NCBI GenBank assembly: GCA_019419625.1
Contig: DXZO01000055.1
Coordinates: 1-21,471, forward strand
Origin: Collinsella sp.
Lineage (GTDB): Bacteria; Actinomycetota; Coriobacteriia; Coriobacteriales; Coriobacteriaceae
Direction: 5' to 3'
DNA: 21,471 bases
In this document: in pieces, positions 8,413 to 15,036 of the stretch
Numbering within the stretch: the stretch's first letter is position 1
Layout of the letters: every line of letters begins with the position of its first letter
Notes under the pieces: model-generated
Told to the model about the DNA's origin: nothing
The model's input: the letters and a program-made list of their open reading frames with translations, nothing else
Database searches by the model: none
Position numbers and translations under genes: made by a program

Positions 8413-9051
8413 GTGGCAAACGAGAGCAATAAGGAACTGACGAGTGTTTGGACGCCCGCCAACATCGTGACGTGCGTTCGCATCGTCTTTATCCCGGTGT
8501 TCATGATCGTGTCGGCGCTTTCTCACACGAGTGTTGCCGGTACAGATTGGAGCACCTTCGACGGCCCGCTCGCCGCCGCTGCCTTCATTCTGTATGTGAT
8601 CCTGTCGTGCACCGATAAGGTCGACGGCTACCTGGCGCGCTCGCGCAACGAGATTACCGATTTCGGTAAGTTCTTGGACCCCATCGCCGATAAGCTGCTC
8701 GTGTTCTCGGCCTTGCTGCTGTTCTTGGACTTTGGCACCGTGACGGTTTGGTCCGTGTTCATCATCTTGTTCCGCGAGCTGTTGGTAAGCGCCCTGCGCA
8801 TGGTTGCGAGTGCCGCCGGCGTGGTCGTTGCCGCCGATAAGCTTGGCAAGTACAAGACGGCGACCACGATGGTCTCCATCTGCGGTTACCTGTGCGTCTT
8901 TGCGATGGCCGGCTTGCACCTTGGCCCGCTGGCGCTGACGCTCGGCATCTACTCGGTGTCGCGCTTCCTGTACGCCGTTGCCGTTGTCCTGACCGTTATC
9001 TCGGGCGCCCAATACTTCTGGAACTGCCGCAAGATCGTCTTTTCGATCTAG
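8413..9051 (+). CDS. pgsA: CDP-diacylglycerol-glycerol-3-phosphate 3-phosphatidyltransferase
   Basis: Membrane enzyme that makes phosphatidylglycerophosphate, the committed step to phosphatidylglycerol and cardiolipin. It has 212 residues and several hydrophobic spans. The complete CDP-alcohol phosphotransferase signature is present: D68-x2-D71-G72-x2-A75-R76, then G85-x3-D89-x3-D93. WTPANIVTCVRIVFIPVF at the N-terminus is characteristic of PgsA. The start is GTG, with AGGAGA at 8402-8407 overlapping the end of rimO. The order rimO-pgsA-cinA-recA is common in Gram-positives. Related CDP-alcohol transferases are harder to exclude by motif alone, but this context strongly favours PgsA. Confidence 0.92.
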   Translation: MANESNKELTSVWTPANIVTCVRIVFIPVFMIVSALSHTSVAGTDWSTFDGPLAAAAFILYVILSCTDKVDGYLARSRNEITDFGKFLDPIADKLLVFSALLLFLDFGTVTVWSVFIILFRELLVSALRMVASAAGVVVAADKLGKYKTATTMVSICGYLCVFAMAGLHLGPLALTLGIYSVSRFLYAVAVVLTVISGAQYFWNCRKIVFSI

Positions 9052-9057
9052 GTCCTG

Positions 9058-9594
9058 GTGGGTATGACGGACTCTTTTGATCAGATTTCCGCACATAACG
9101 AGGAGCTGGCGCGTCATATTGTCGAGCGCGCGAGCGCTCGGGGCGTGACGGTTTCGACGGCTGAGTCGCTGACAGCAGGTATGATCGCCTCGACGATTGC
9201 CGATATCCCGGGCGCCTCGGTGGTGCTGCGTGGCGGTGCGGTGACCTACTGCGATGAGATCAAGCATCGCGTTCTGGGTGTTGATCAGGAGACGCTCGAC
9301 CGCTATACCGCGGTGTCGCATCAGACCGCGCACGAGATGGCGGCGGGTTCGCTGGAGCTGTACCAGAGCGATATTGCAGTGAGCGCAACGGGTTATGCCG
9401 GCCCCGGCGGCGGCACTGAGGACGATCCGGCTGGCACTTTCTATATTGGCTGGGCGTATCGCGCGGCTGATGGGGAAGTGCCGGTCGTGGACTCTGTGCG
9501 CTGCCACTATGAGGGCGACCGTTCGTGTGTTCGTGCCCATGCGGTCGCGGAGGCATTGGGACGCATTGCCCTTGTGCTCAACTCTATGGAATAG
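9058..9594 (+). CDS. CinA C-terminal domain protein (nicotinamide-nucleotide amidohydrolase type)
   Basis: Stand-alone CinA-C/PncC-type protein of 178 residues, predicted to deamidate nicotinamide mononucleotide for NAD salvage. Family motifs are visible: STAESLTAGMIAS, GGAVTYCDEIKHRVLGV and SATGYAGPGGGTEDDPAGTFYIGW. The N-terminal molybdopterin-binding-like domain of full CinA is absent, and nothing upstream looks like a remnant of it. The start is uncertain: GTG at 9058 or the in-frame ATG at 9064. Neither has a well-spaced ribosome-binding site, and coupling to pgsA, which ends 6 nt before, is likely. It sits directly before recA, as cinA does in many Gram-positives, but recA has its own promoter here. 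Confidence 0.9.
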   Translation: MGMTDSFDQISAHNEELARHIVERASARGVTVSTAESLTAGMIASTIADIPGASVVLRGGAVTYCDEIKHRVLGVDQETLDRYTAVSHQTAHEMAAGSLELYQSDIAVSATGYAGPGGGTEDDPAGTFYIGWAYRAADGEVPVVDSVRCHYEGDRSCVRAHAVAEALGRIALVLNSME

Positions 9595-9602
9595 ACGTGT
9601 TT

Positions 9603-9647
9603 TCAGGGGCCTTAGGGCCCCTTAATTGTGGAGATAGGGACCCCTGA
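9603..9647 (+). terminator. Terminator-like hairpin after cinA
   Basis: A 7-bp G/C-rich stem AGGGGCC (9605-9611) and GGCCCCT (9616-9622) with loop TTAG is followed by TAATTGTGG, a weak T-tract. The sequence TCAGGGG (9603-9609) can also pair with CCCCTGA (9641-9647) in an alternative, longer fold. It most likely ends the rnj-to-cinA transcript before the recA promoter. The weak T-tract lowers certainty. Confidence 0.5.
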
Positions 9648-9720
9648 CGAATTTAGCGTTTGCGCTGGTTATAGGTGTATTCTTGCCTTCCTTGTTCTTA
9701 TTCGGCCCTTTGTGGTCAAG

Positions 9721-9764
9721 CATTTGGTCAGTGTTTGGTCGGCGTTTGGTTGGGTTTTGGAAAG
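9721..9764 (+). repeat. Four TTTGG words phased at exactly 11 bp upstream of recA
   Basis: TTTGG occurs at 9723, 9734, 9745 and 9756, each 11 bp from the next. The first three units also share TTTGGTCRG or TTTGGTTGG. The array ends about 33 bp before the recA -35 box. Phasing near one helical turn places the words on one face of the DNA, as in arrays bound by a multimeric regulator. Confidence 0.6.
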
Positions 9765-9792
9765 ACTGCCTGCATATGATTGGCCTGAACGG

Positions 9793-9821
9793 TTGACCAC
9801 GAACAGCCGTTCGTTTATTAT
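9793..9821 (+). promoter_or_regulatory. recA promoter
   Basis: TTGACC (9793-9798) and TATTAT (9816-9821) are separated by 17 bp, a near-consensus primary sigma-factor promoter. It lies about 30 bp before the recA start codon, and the SOS box occupies the spacer. Confidence 0.75.
9800..9813. promoter_or_regulatory. SOS box (LexA operator) in the recA promoter
   Basis: CGAACAGCCGTTCG is a perfect palindrome in its arms and fits the Gram-positive LexA operator form CGAAC-N4-GTTCG. It begins 1 bp after the -35 hexamer and lies in the spacer, so bound LexA would block RNA polymerase directly. Confidence 0.88.
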
Positions 9822-9851
9822 CGATGCAGGTTGTTAAGAGGAGGGCTATTC

Positions 9852-11000
9852 ATGGCCAAGAATTCAGGTCCCGTACGTACCGTTCATGCTCGCACGACGG
9901 GTAAAGAGCGCGATGAGATGATCGCCACCACCAAGGCCGAGATCGAGAAGAAGTTCGGTCAAGGCTCCATCATGAGGTATGGTGACGGCGGCCCCGAGCT
10001 TGAGGTTGAGGCCATCCCCACGGGCGCTCTGGCACTCGATGCCGCTCTGGGTATCGGCGGTGTGCCGCGCGGCCGTATCGTCGAGATTTACGGTCCTGAG
10101 TCCTCCGGTAAGACGACGCTTTCGCTCGAGATCCTGGCCGAAGCCCAGGCAATGGGTGGCGTGGTGGCATTTATCGATGCCGAGCACGCGCTCGATCCCA
10201 CGTATGCCGCGCGCATTGGCGTGGATATCGACGAGGTACTGATTTCCCAGCCTGATACGGGTGAGCAGGCGCTCGAGATTGTTGACATGCTCGTGCGTTC
10301 CGGCGCCATCGATGCCATCGTCGTCGACTCCGTCGCCGCGCTGACCCCGCGTGCCGAGATCGAGGGAGAGATCGGCGATACCACGGTCGGATTGCAAGCT
10401 CGTCTGATGAGTCAGGCGCTCCGCAAGCTCGCCGGCTCGCTGTCCAAGTCCAACACGACATGCATCTTCATTAACCAGCTGCGAGAGAAGATCGGCGTCA
10501 TGTTCGGCAACCCCGAGACCACGACGGGCGGCCGCGCCCTTAAGTTCTTCTCTTCGGTGCGTATCGACATTCGCCGCATCGACAGCATTAAGCTTAAGGA
10601 TGAGGTTATCGGTAACCGCGTGCGCGCCAAGGTCGTTAAGAACAAGGTGGCAGCTCCGTTCCGTTCTGCTGAGTTCGACATTATGTACGGTACGGGCATC
10701 TCTAAGGAGGGCTCGATTCTGGACATGGCTGTCGAGTGCGGCATTTGCAAGAAGATGGGCTCCTGGTTTGCCTATGGCGAGGACAAGCTCGGCAACGGTC
10801 GCGAGGCCGCCAAGGCGTTCCTGCGCGAACACCCCGATTGCGCCGACGAGATTGAGCATAAGGTCCGCCTTGCCTGCGGGCTTGAGTTTGATGACGATGC
10901 TCCGTCCGAGGTCGAGCTGACCGATCAGCCTGCGCCTGAGGAGTTTGACGAGCTTTACGCCATCGATGGTTCCGCCATGCTCGATGATGACGACGAGTAG
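9852..11000 (+). CDS. recA: Recombinase RecA
   Basis: DNA-dependent ATPase that forms filaments on single-stranded DNA, drives homologous recombination and stimulates LexA self-cleavage. It has 382 residues. Walker [10 protein letters not shown] is at 81-89. [17 protein letters not shown], with the Walker B region, and [26 protein letters not shown], with the DNA-binding loop 2, follow. The acidic C-terminal tail is longer and more Asp/Glu-rich than average. I chose the ATG at 9852 because AGGAGG (9839-9844) lies 7 nt upstream; the in-frame TTG at 9831 lies before that site and would not be used. Regulation is by the promoter and SOS box just upstream. recX follows after 11 nt. Confidence 0.98.
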   Translation: MAKNSGPVRTVHARTTGKERDEMIATTKAEIEKKFGQGSIMRYGDGGPELEVEAIPTGALALDAALGIGGVPRGRIVEIYGPESSGKTTLSLEILAEAQAMGGVVAFIDAEHALDPTYAARIGVDIDEVLISQPDTGEQALEIVDMLVRSGAIDAIVVDSVAALTPRAEIEGEIGDTTVGLQARLMSQALRKLAGSLSKSNTTCIFINQLREKIGVMFGNPETTTGGRALKFFSSVRIDIRRIDSIKLKDEVIGNRVRAKVVKNKVAAPFRSAEFDIMYGTGISKEGSILDMAVECGICKKMGSWFAYGEDKLGNGREAAKAFLREHPDCADEIEHKVRLACGLEFDDDAPSEVELTDQPAPEEFDELYAIDGSAMLDDDDE

Positions 11001-11011
11001 CGGTTACGCTC

Positions 11012-11704
11012 ATGTCGTATACGGTGACCGAGGCCACGGTCGTCTTTCCCGATAAGAAGGCGGCCTCCTCGTTCTCGAGCGGGTATGCGTCCAAAAAGCC
11101 TTGCGCACATATCGATTGTGAGCTTGAGGGCGGTTTTGAGTGGTCCATTTGGATTCCCGTGCGGGTCGCGCGCCTGTATGTCAAAAATCGCCCCGATCTT
11201 CCCTGTGATTGGGATAACTTTCGTGAAGCGGTGCAGCTCATCGAGCGTAAATGTGCACTTACCATGGTGACCGAGATGCTATCGCGACGCGACCATGCGA
11301 CGGGTGAGGTCCGTGACAAGCTGGCTCGCTACGGCTTTCGCCAGTCCGCGATCGATTTCGCCGTCGAGCGCGCCACCGAGTATCGCTTTTTAGACGAGAA
11401 CCGCTTTTGCTCGTACTTTATCGAGGAACGCAAGCGGCGCGGTTGGGGACAGCGTAAAATCGAGACCGAGCTCAAGCGCCGTCATGTCGTGCTCGATGAC
11501 ATTCCCGGTTATCCCGGGGATTATTTTGCCGTCGAAGACGATTTGGCGCGTGCGTCAGCCCTGCTCGCCAAGCGGCGTGTTCCAGAGACGCGCGGATTCG
11601 AAAAACTGGTTCGGTTTTTGATGGGCAAGGGCTTCTCGTATCACATCGCCGCCGATGCCGTTAAGGCACGTCTTAATGCCGAACGCGAGGAATGTGCGGT
11701 TTAG
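11012..11704 (+). CDS. recX: Regulatory protein RecX
   Basis: RecX family modulator that limits RecA filament growth. It has 230 residues. The family core of three-helix repeats is visible: MLSRRDHATGEVRDKLARYG, then AIDFAVERATEYRFLDENRF and YFIEERKRRGWGQRKIETEL. A C-terminal repeat contains KLVRFLMGKGFSYHIAADAV. The first 75 or so residues are less conserved. It lies 11 nt after recA with no strong ribosome-binding site of its own, so it is probably expressed at low level by read-through and coupling from the SOS-controlled recA transcript, as in other bacteria. Confidence 0.9.
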   Translation: MSYTVTEATVVFPDKKAASSFSSGYASKKPCAHIDCELEGGFEWSIWIPVRVARLYVKNRPDLPCDWDNFREAVQLIERKCALTMVTEMLSRRDHATGEVRDKLARYGFRQSAIDFAVERATEYRFLDENRFCSYFIEERKRRGWGQRKIETELKRRHVVLDDIPGYPGDYFAVEDDLARASALLAKRRVPETRGFEKLVRFLMGKGFSYHIAADAVKARLNAEREECAV

Positions 11705-11766
11705 GCGTATGCGTTTTGTGGCCCTGCCGTTCACCGCGTTTTAGCCGCCGTGCTGGGGCCATTTAT

Positions 11767-11795
11767 TTGACAGTTGTTGTGGTTCAACGTACGAT
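11767..11795 (+). promoter_or_regulatory. Candidate promoter of rny
   Basis: TTGACA (11767-11772) and TACGAT (11790-11795) are separated by 17 bp. The -35 box is perfect and the -10 box matches at four of six positions. It would give a leader of about 160 nt before the rny start codon. Confidence 0.6.
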
Positions 11796-11900
11796 AAACA
11801 CTGTCATTTGCTTTGTGATATGTGCTCATCTGTGATGAGTTTGTTTATATGTTTATCTGTATCCGACCCGCATAAGCTGCGCCCATATTACTCAAATGTC

Positions 11901-11926
11901 GCGAGCCGTTCGTAAGGACGGTTCGC
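11901..11926 (+). terminator. Hairpin in the rny leader, terminator or attenuator-like
   Basis: GCGAGCCGT (11901-11909) pairs with ACGGTTCGC (11918-11926), nine pairs including one G-U in RNA, with loop TCGTAAGG. TTTGTTGTGT follows directly. It could be the terminator of recA-recX, or, because the candidate rny promoter lies upstream of it, a conditional attenuator or an RNase processing site in the rny leader. Confidence 0.5.
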
Positions 11927-11961
11927 TTTGTTGTGTAACGAATCCATAAAAAGGAGTGAGC

Positions 11962-13512
11962 ATGCCTATCATCGCAGCGCTCGTTGGCATCGTTTTGGGT
12001 GCCATCGCCGCCATTGCCTACATGCGCACCGCCAAGCAGGGTAGTCTTCACGAGGCCGACGAAAAAATCCAGTCGGCACACGCACAGGCTGAGTCCCTGA
12101 TCGGTGATGCTAAGCGTCAGGCCGAGACCCTCAAAAAAGAGGCTCTGCTCGAGGCTAAAGAGGAGATCATCAAGAACAAGCAGGCCGCTGAGGCCGAGGA
12201 CAAGCAGCGTAAGAACGAGATTCGTACGCTCGAGAACCGCGTGATGCAGCGCGAGGAATCTCTCGATCGCCGCAACGACGCTCTCGACAAGCGCGAGCAT
12301 CAGCTGTCCAGCCAGGCCGGTAAGGTCGAGAAGCGCTCCCGTGAGCTCGAGGAGCTCTGCGCAAAGCAGACCTCCGAGCTCGAGCGTATCGCCGACCTTA
12401 CCCGCGAGGACGCGCACAAGGAGCTCCTTGATAAGGTTCGCGGCGAGGTCACCCACGAGGCCGCCACGATCATTCGCGAGTCTGAGCAGCAGGTTCGCGC
12501 CGAGTGCCACAAGACCGCCCAGGAGATTCTGTCTCTGGCGATTCAGCGCTGCGCTGCCGATCACACTGCCGAGGTCACCGTTACCTCCGTGCACATTCCC
12601 TCTGATGACCTCAAAGGCCGTATCATCGGTCGCGAGGGTCGCAACATCCGGACCTTCGAGCAGGTTTCCGGCGTCAACCTCGTGATCGACGACACGCCCG
12701 AGACCGTCGTTCTTTCGAGCTTCGACCCGGTCCGTCGTGAGACCGCCCGCGTCGCCCTCGAGAACCTCATCGCCGACGGCCGCATTCACCCTGCCCGTAT
12801 CGAGGAGATGTATCACAAGGCCGCCGACCTGGTTCAGCAGCGCGTGCGCGAGGCTGGCGAGCAGGCTGCCTTCGATACCGGCATCCACGATCTGCACCCC
12901 GAGATCGTCAAGACCCTTGGTGCCCTGCGCTACCGTACCTCGTTTGGTCAGAACGTGCTTCAGCATTCCCTCGAGGTCTCTGATCTGTGCGGCGTGATGG
13001 CTTCCGAGCTTGGCCTGGACGTTGTGACCGCCAAGCGCGCCGGCCTGCTTCATGACCTGGGCAAGGCAATCGACCACGACGTCGAGGGCCCGCATGCCGT
13101 CATCGGCGCCGAGCTTGCCCGCCGTTATGGCGAGAAGCCCGTTATCGTCCACGCTATTGAGGCTCACCATGCCGATGTCGACCCCAACACGGTGCTCGAT
13201 GTCCTGGTGCAGGCCGCCGATGCTGTCTCTGCCTCTCGCCCCGGTGCCCGTCGCGAGTCTGCCGAGAACTACATCAAGCGTCTTGAGAAGCTTGAGGAGA
13301 TCGCCAACTCCCATGACGGCGTCGAACGTACCTATGCCATGCAGGCCGGTCGCGAGGTCCACGTCATGGTCCAGCCGGACAAGATCTCCGATGCCCAGTC
13401 CACGGTCCTGGCTCACGATATCGCCCATCAGATCGAGGAAGAGATGGAGTATCCCGGTCAGGTGCGCGTCGTCGTGATTCGCGAGAGCCGCGCTGTCGAT
13501 ATCGCTAAATAA
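11962..13512 (+). CDS. rny: Ribonuclease Y
   Basis: Membrane-anchored endoribonuclease that initiates mRNA decay. It has 516 residues. An N-terminal span covers about residues 3-23 (IIAALVGIVLGAIAAIAYM). A long Glu/Lys/Arg coiled coil follows to about 190. Next is a KH domain with GRIIGREGRN at 219-228, and then an HD metal-dependent domain with H364-D365 in LLHDLGKAIDHD. The C-terminus VRVVVIRESRAVDIAK is typical. I chose ATG at 11962, with AAGGAG (11951-11956) 5 nt upstream. The in-frame GTG at 11956 overlaps that site and is unlikely. The next gene starts 1 nt after the stop. Confidence 0.97.
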   Translation: MPIIAALVGIVLGAIAAIAYMRTAKQGSLHEADEKIQSAHAQAESLIGDAKRQAETLKKEALLEAKEEIIKNKQAAEAEDKQRKNEIRTLENRVMQREESLDRRNDALDKREHQLSSQAGKVEKRSRELEELCAKQTSELERIADLTREDAHKELLDKVRGEVTHEAATIIRESEQQVRAECHKTAQEILSLAIQRCAADHTAEVTVTSVHIPSDDLKGRIIGREGRNIRTFEQVSGVNLVIDDTPETVVLSSFDPVRRETARVALENLIADGRIHPARIEEMYHKAADLVQQRVREAGEQAAFDTGIHDLHPEIVKTLGALRYRTSFGQNVLQHSLEVSDLCGVMASELGLDVVTAKRAGLLHDLGKAIDHDVEGPHAVIGAELARRYGEKPVIVHAIEAHHADVDPNTVLDVLVQAADAVSASRPGARRESAENYIKRLEKLEEIANSHDGVERTYAMQAGREVHVMVQPDKISDAQSTVLAHDIAHQIEEEMEYPGQVRVVVIRESRAVDIAK

Positions 13513-13513
13513 C

Positions 13514-14599
13514 ATGAGCGACGCGAACGAGCTCATCTCATTTATCGCGTCGATGTCGGGGGAGGGCAACCTTCGCGTCGAGGAGAACCTTGGCGAGGGG
13601 TATGTCCGCCTCCGCGTTTCGGAGGCCGAGCGGCGCCAGGCTAAGCACGACATTCAGCATGTCGAGGACATCGTCATCGAAATGCTCCGTAATGCTCGCG
13701 ATGCCGGCGCCGACAAGGTCTATCTCGCCACGACCAAGGAAGATGGCGTCCGCACGCTTGTCTTTCTGGATAACGGTTCGGGCGTTCCGCAGGATATGCA
13801 AGAGCGAATCTTCGATGCCCGCGTTACCTCCAAGCTCGAGAGCATGAAGATGGACCGTTGGGGCGTTCACGGCCGTGGCATGGCATTGTTTTCGATCAAG
13901 CAGAACACCGATGAGGCCCGTGTGGTCACGTCCGGTGTCGATCTTGGTTCAGCCTTTAAGGTGAGCGTCGCGGCCGACCGCCTCAGTGAGCGTGCCGATC
14001 AGTCCAGCTGGCCCCAGGCCGTCAAGGATGAGGACGGACGTTATGTCTGTGCTCGCGGTCCGCATAATATTATCCGCGCTGCTTGTGAGTTTGCGCTCGA
14101 GGAGTTGCGTGGTTGCGATGTCTATCTTGGTTCTCCGTCTGAGATTGCCGCGACCCTTTATGCTCAGGCGTCAAGCCGGCTCGATACGTCTCGTCTCCTG
14201 TTCATTGATGATGAGAGCGAGCTTCCGGTTGTCGATCGTTTAGGCCTTGCTTCTGATGCCGAGGACTTTATCCGTATCTGTTCGGGTTTGGGTCTTGAGA
14301 TGTCCGAGCGCACGGCCCATCGCATTTTGACAGGGCAGATTAAGCCCGTTCGCGGTGTGACCGCGCGTCTGCTGCGCGAGCGTGATTCGTCCTCGCATGC
14401 GCCGGCTCCTGTCGATCTCGCGAAGGATCGTCGCGGGCTACGTATTGCCAAGGATGACATGGCACAGTTTTCGCGTGCTGTGGAGCGCGACTTTAATGAC
14501 CTTGCTGCCCGGTACTATCTCAACCTTTGCGGCGACCCAAAGATTCGTGTTTCGCGTGATCGAATCACCGTGACCTTTGATCTTGCCAAAGAGGAATAG
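13514..14599 (+). CDS. ATP-binding protein of the GHKL (HSP90/histidine kinase/MutL) ATPase fold
   Basis: Function not recognised. The N-terminal 150 residues carry the Bergerat ATP-binding motifs: N box with E56 and N60 in IVIEMLRNARDAGA, G1 box D86-NGSG-V, and G2 box GVHGRGMAL (117-125). There is no phospho-acceptor histidine, transmembrane segment or receiver domain, so it is not an ordinary sensor kinase. Beyond 160 comes a region I cannot assign, then a helical part with SERTAHRILTGQIKPVRGVT and a C-terminal end (DMAQFSRAVERDFNDLAARY onward, closing in a beta-strand-like RITVTFDLA). It starts 1 nt after rny without a clear ribosome-binding site, implying translational coupling to rny, and spoVS follows after 74 nt. 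Possible roles include an HSP90- or MutL-like conformational ATPase working with RNase Y or SpoVS, but this is speculation. Confidence 0.8.
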   Translation: MSDANELISFIASMSGEGNLRVEENLGEGYVRLRVSEAERRQAKHDIQHVEDIVIEMLRNARDAGADKVYLATTKEDGVRTLVFLDNGSGVPQDMQERIFDARVTSKLESMKMDRWGVHGRGMALFSIKQNTDEARVVTSGVDLGSAFKVSVAADRLSERADQSSWPQAVKDEDGRYVCARGPHNIIRAACEFALEELRGCDVYLGSPSEIAATLYAQASSRLDTSRLLFIDDESELPVVDRLGLASDAEDFIRICSGLGLEMSERTAHRILTGQIKPVRGVTARLLRERDSSSHAPAPVDLAKDRRGLRIAKDDMAQFSRAVERDFNDLAARYYLNLCGDPKIRVSRDRITVTFDLAKEE

Positions 14600-14605
14600 T
14601 GCCTT

Positions 14606-14623
14606 TACCGAGTCCACTCGGTA
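14606..14623 (+). other. Short hairpin between the GHKL ATPase gene and spoVS
   Basis: TACCGAG (14606-14612) and CTCGGTA (14617-14623) form a perfect 7-bp stem with loop TCCA. No T-tract follows, so it is not a strong terminator. It may be a leader structure or a processing site that separates spoVS expression from rny. Confidence 0.5.
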
Positions 14624-14673
14624 CGATACAGTTATTGCAGTTAAAACGTACTTTTAAATGCAGGAGTTTCTTC

Positions 14674-14991
14674 ATGGATTGCCTGAAGGTATCAAGCAAA
14701 TCATCGCCCGCGTCCGTTGCCGGCGCCATCGCCGGCATGGTCAAGGATGGTGTACCCGTCAACATTCAGTGTGTCGGCGCCGGTGCCGTCAACCAGGCCA
14801 TTAAGGCCGTTGCTATCGCGCGCGGTTTTTTGATTCCAACCGGTTTTGATATTTCCTGCGCGCCCGTGTTCTCCGACATCCTCATTAACGGGGAGTCGCG
14901 CACGGCCATCCGCCTTTCTATCTACGTTCACCAGATCAATCGAGCTGCTATGGATAACGTCGTCATGGATGATGTTAAGCCTGTGGCATAG
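14674..14991 (+). CDS. spoVS: Stage V sporulation protein S homologue
   Basis: Small Alba-like-fold protein of 105 residues. The family core is plain: LKVSSKSSPASVAGAIAGMV, then GAGAVNQAIKAVAIARGFL, and INGESRTAIRLSIYV. Typical SpoVS is about 86 residues, and this one has roughly 15 extra at the C-terminus. In Bacillus it is needed for late sporulation stages, but relatives are common in non-sporulating bacteria, with proposed nucleic-acid binding. I chose ATG at 14674 because AGGAG (14662-14666) lies 7 nt before it. The frame is open upstream to 14599, but those 25 codons run through the intergenic hairpin and are not family-like. miaB begins about 40 nt downstream. Confidence 0.94.
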   Translation: MDCLKVSSKSSPASVAGAIAGMVKDGVPVNIQCVGAGAVNQAIKAVAIARGFLIPTGFDISCAPVFSDILINGESRTAIRLSIYVHQINRAAMDNVVMDDVKPVA

Positions 14992-15036
14992 CTTCTGCTT
15001 GCCTCGTTTCGCTCCCCATCGTTAGGACTTATGCAC

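Noticed and set aside
6499..9540. Very long open frame (1013 codons) on the minus strand
   Set aside because: It is antisense to yajQ, rimO, pgsA and cinA. The G/C-rich third codon positions of those genes suppress stops on the opposite strand. The translation has no domain and is low-complexity.
9721..9764. CRISPR or iteron array
   Set aside because: Units are only 11 bp with a 5-bp constant word, there are no spacers or cas genes, and there is no replication gene nearby.
9628..9837. Possible 69-residue gene between cinA and recA
   Set aside because: It runs through the 11-bp repeats, the recA promoter and the SOS box, and has no ribosome-binding site or family features.
9831..9851. TTG start for recA, adding seven residues
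   Set aside because: The ribosome-binding site AGGAGG lies after this TTG and is correctly spaced for the ATG at 9852.
11845..13653. Long open frame antisense to rny
   Set aside because: Same mirror effect; the translation is Leu/Gly/Asp/Val-rich without recognisable motifs, and rny is certain.
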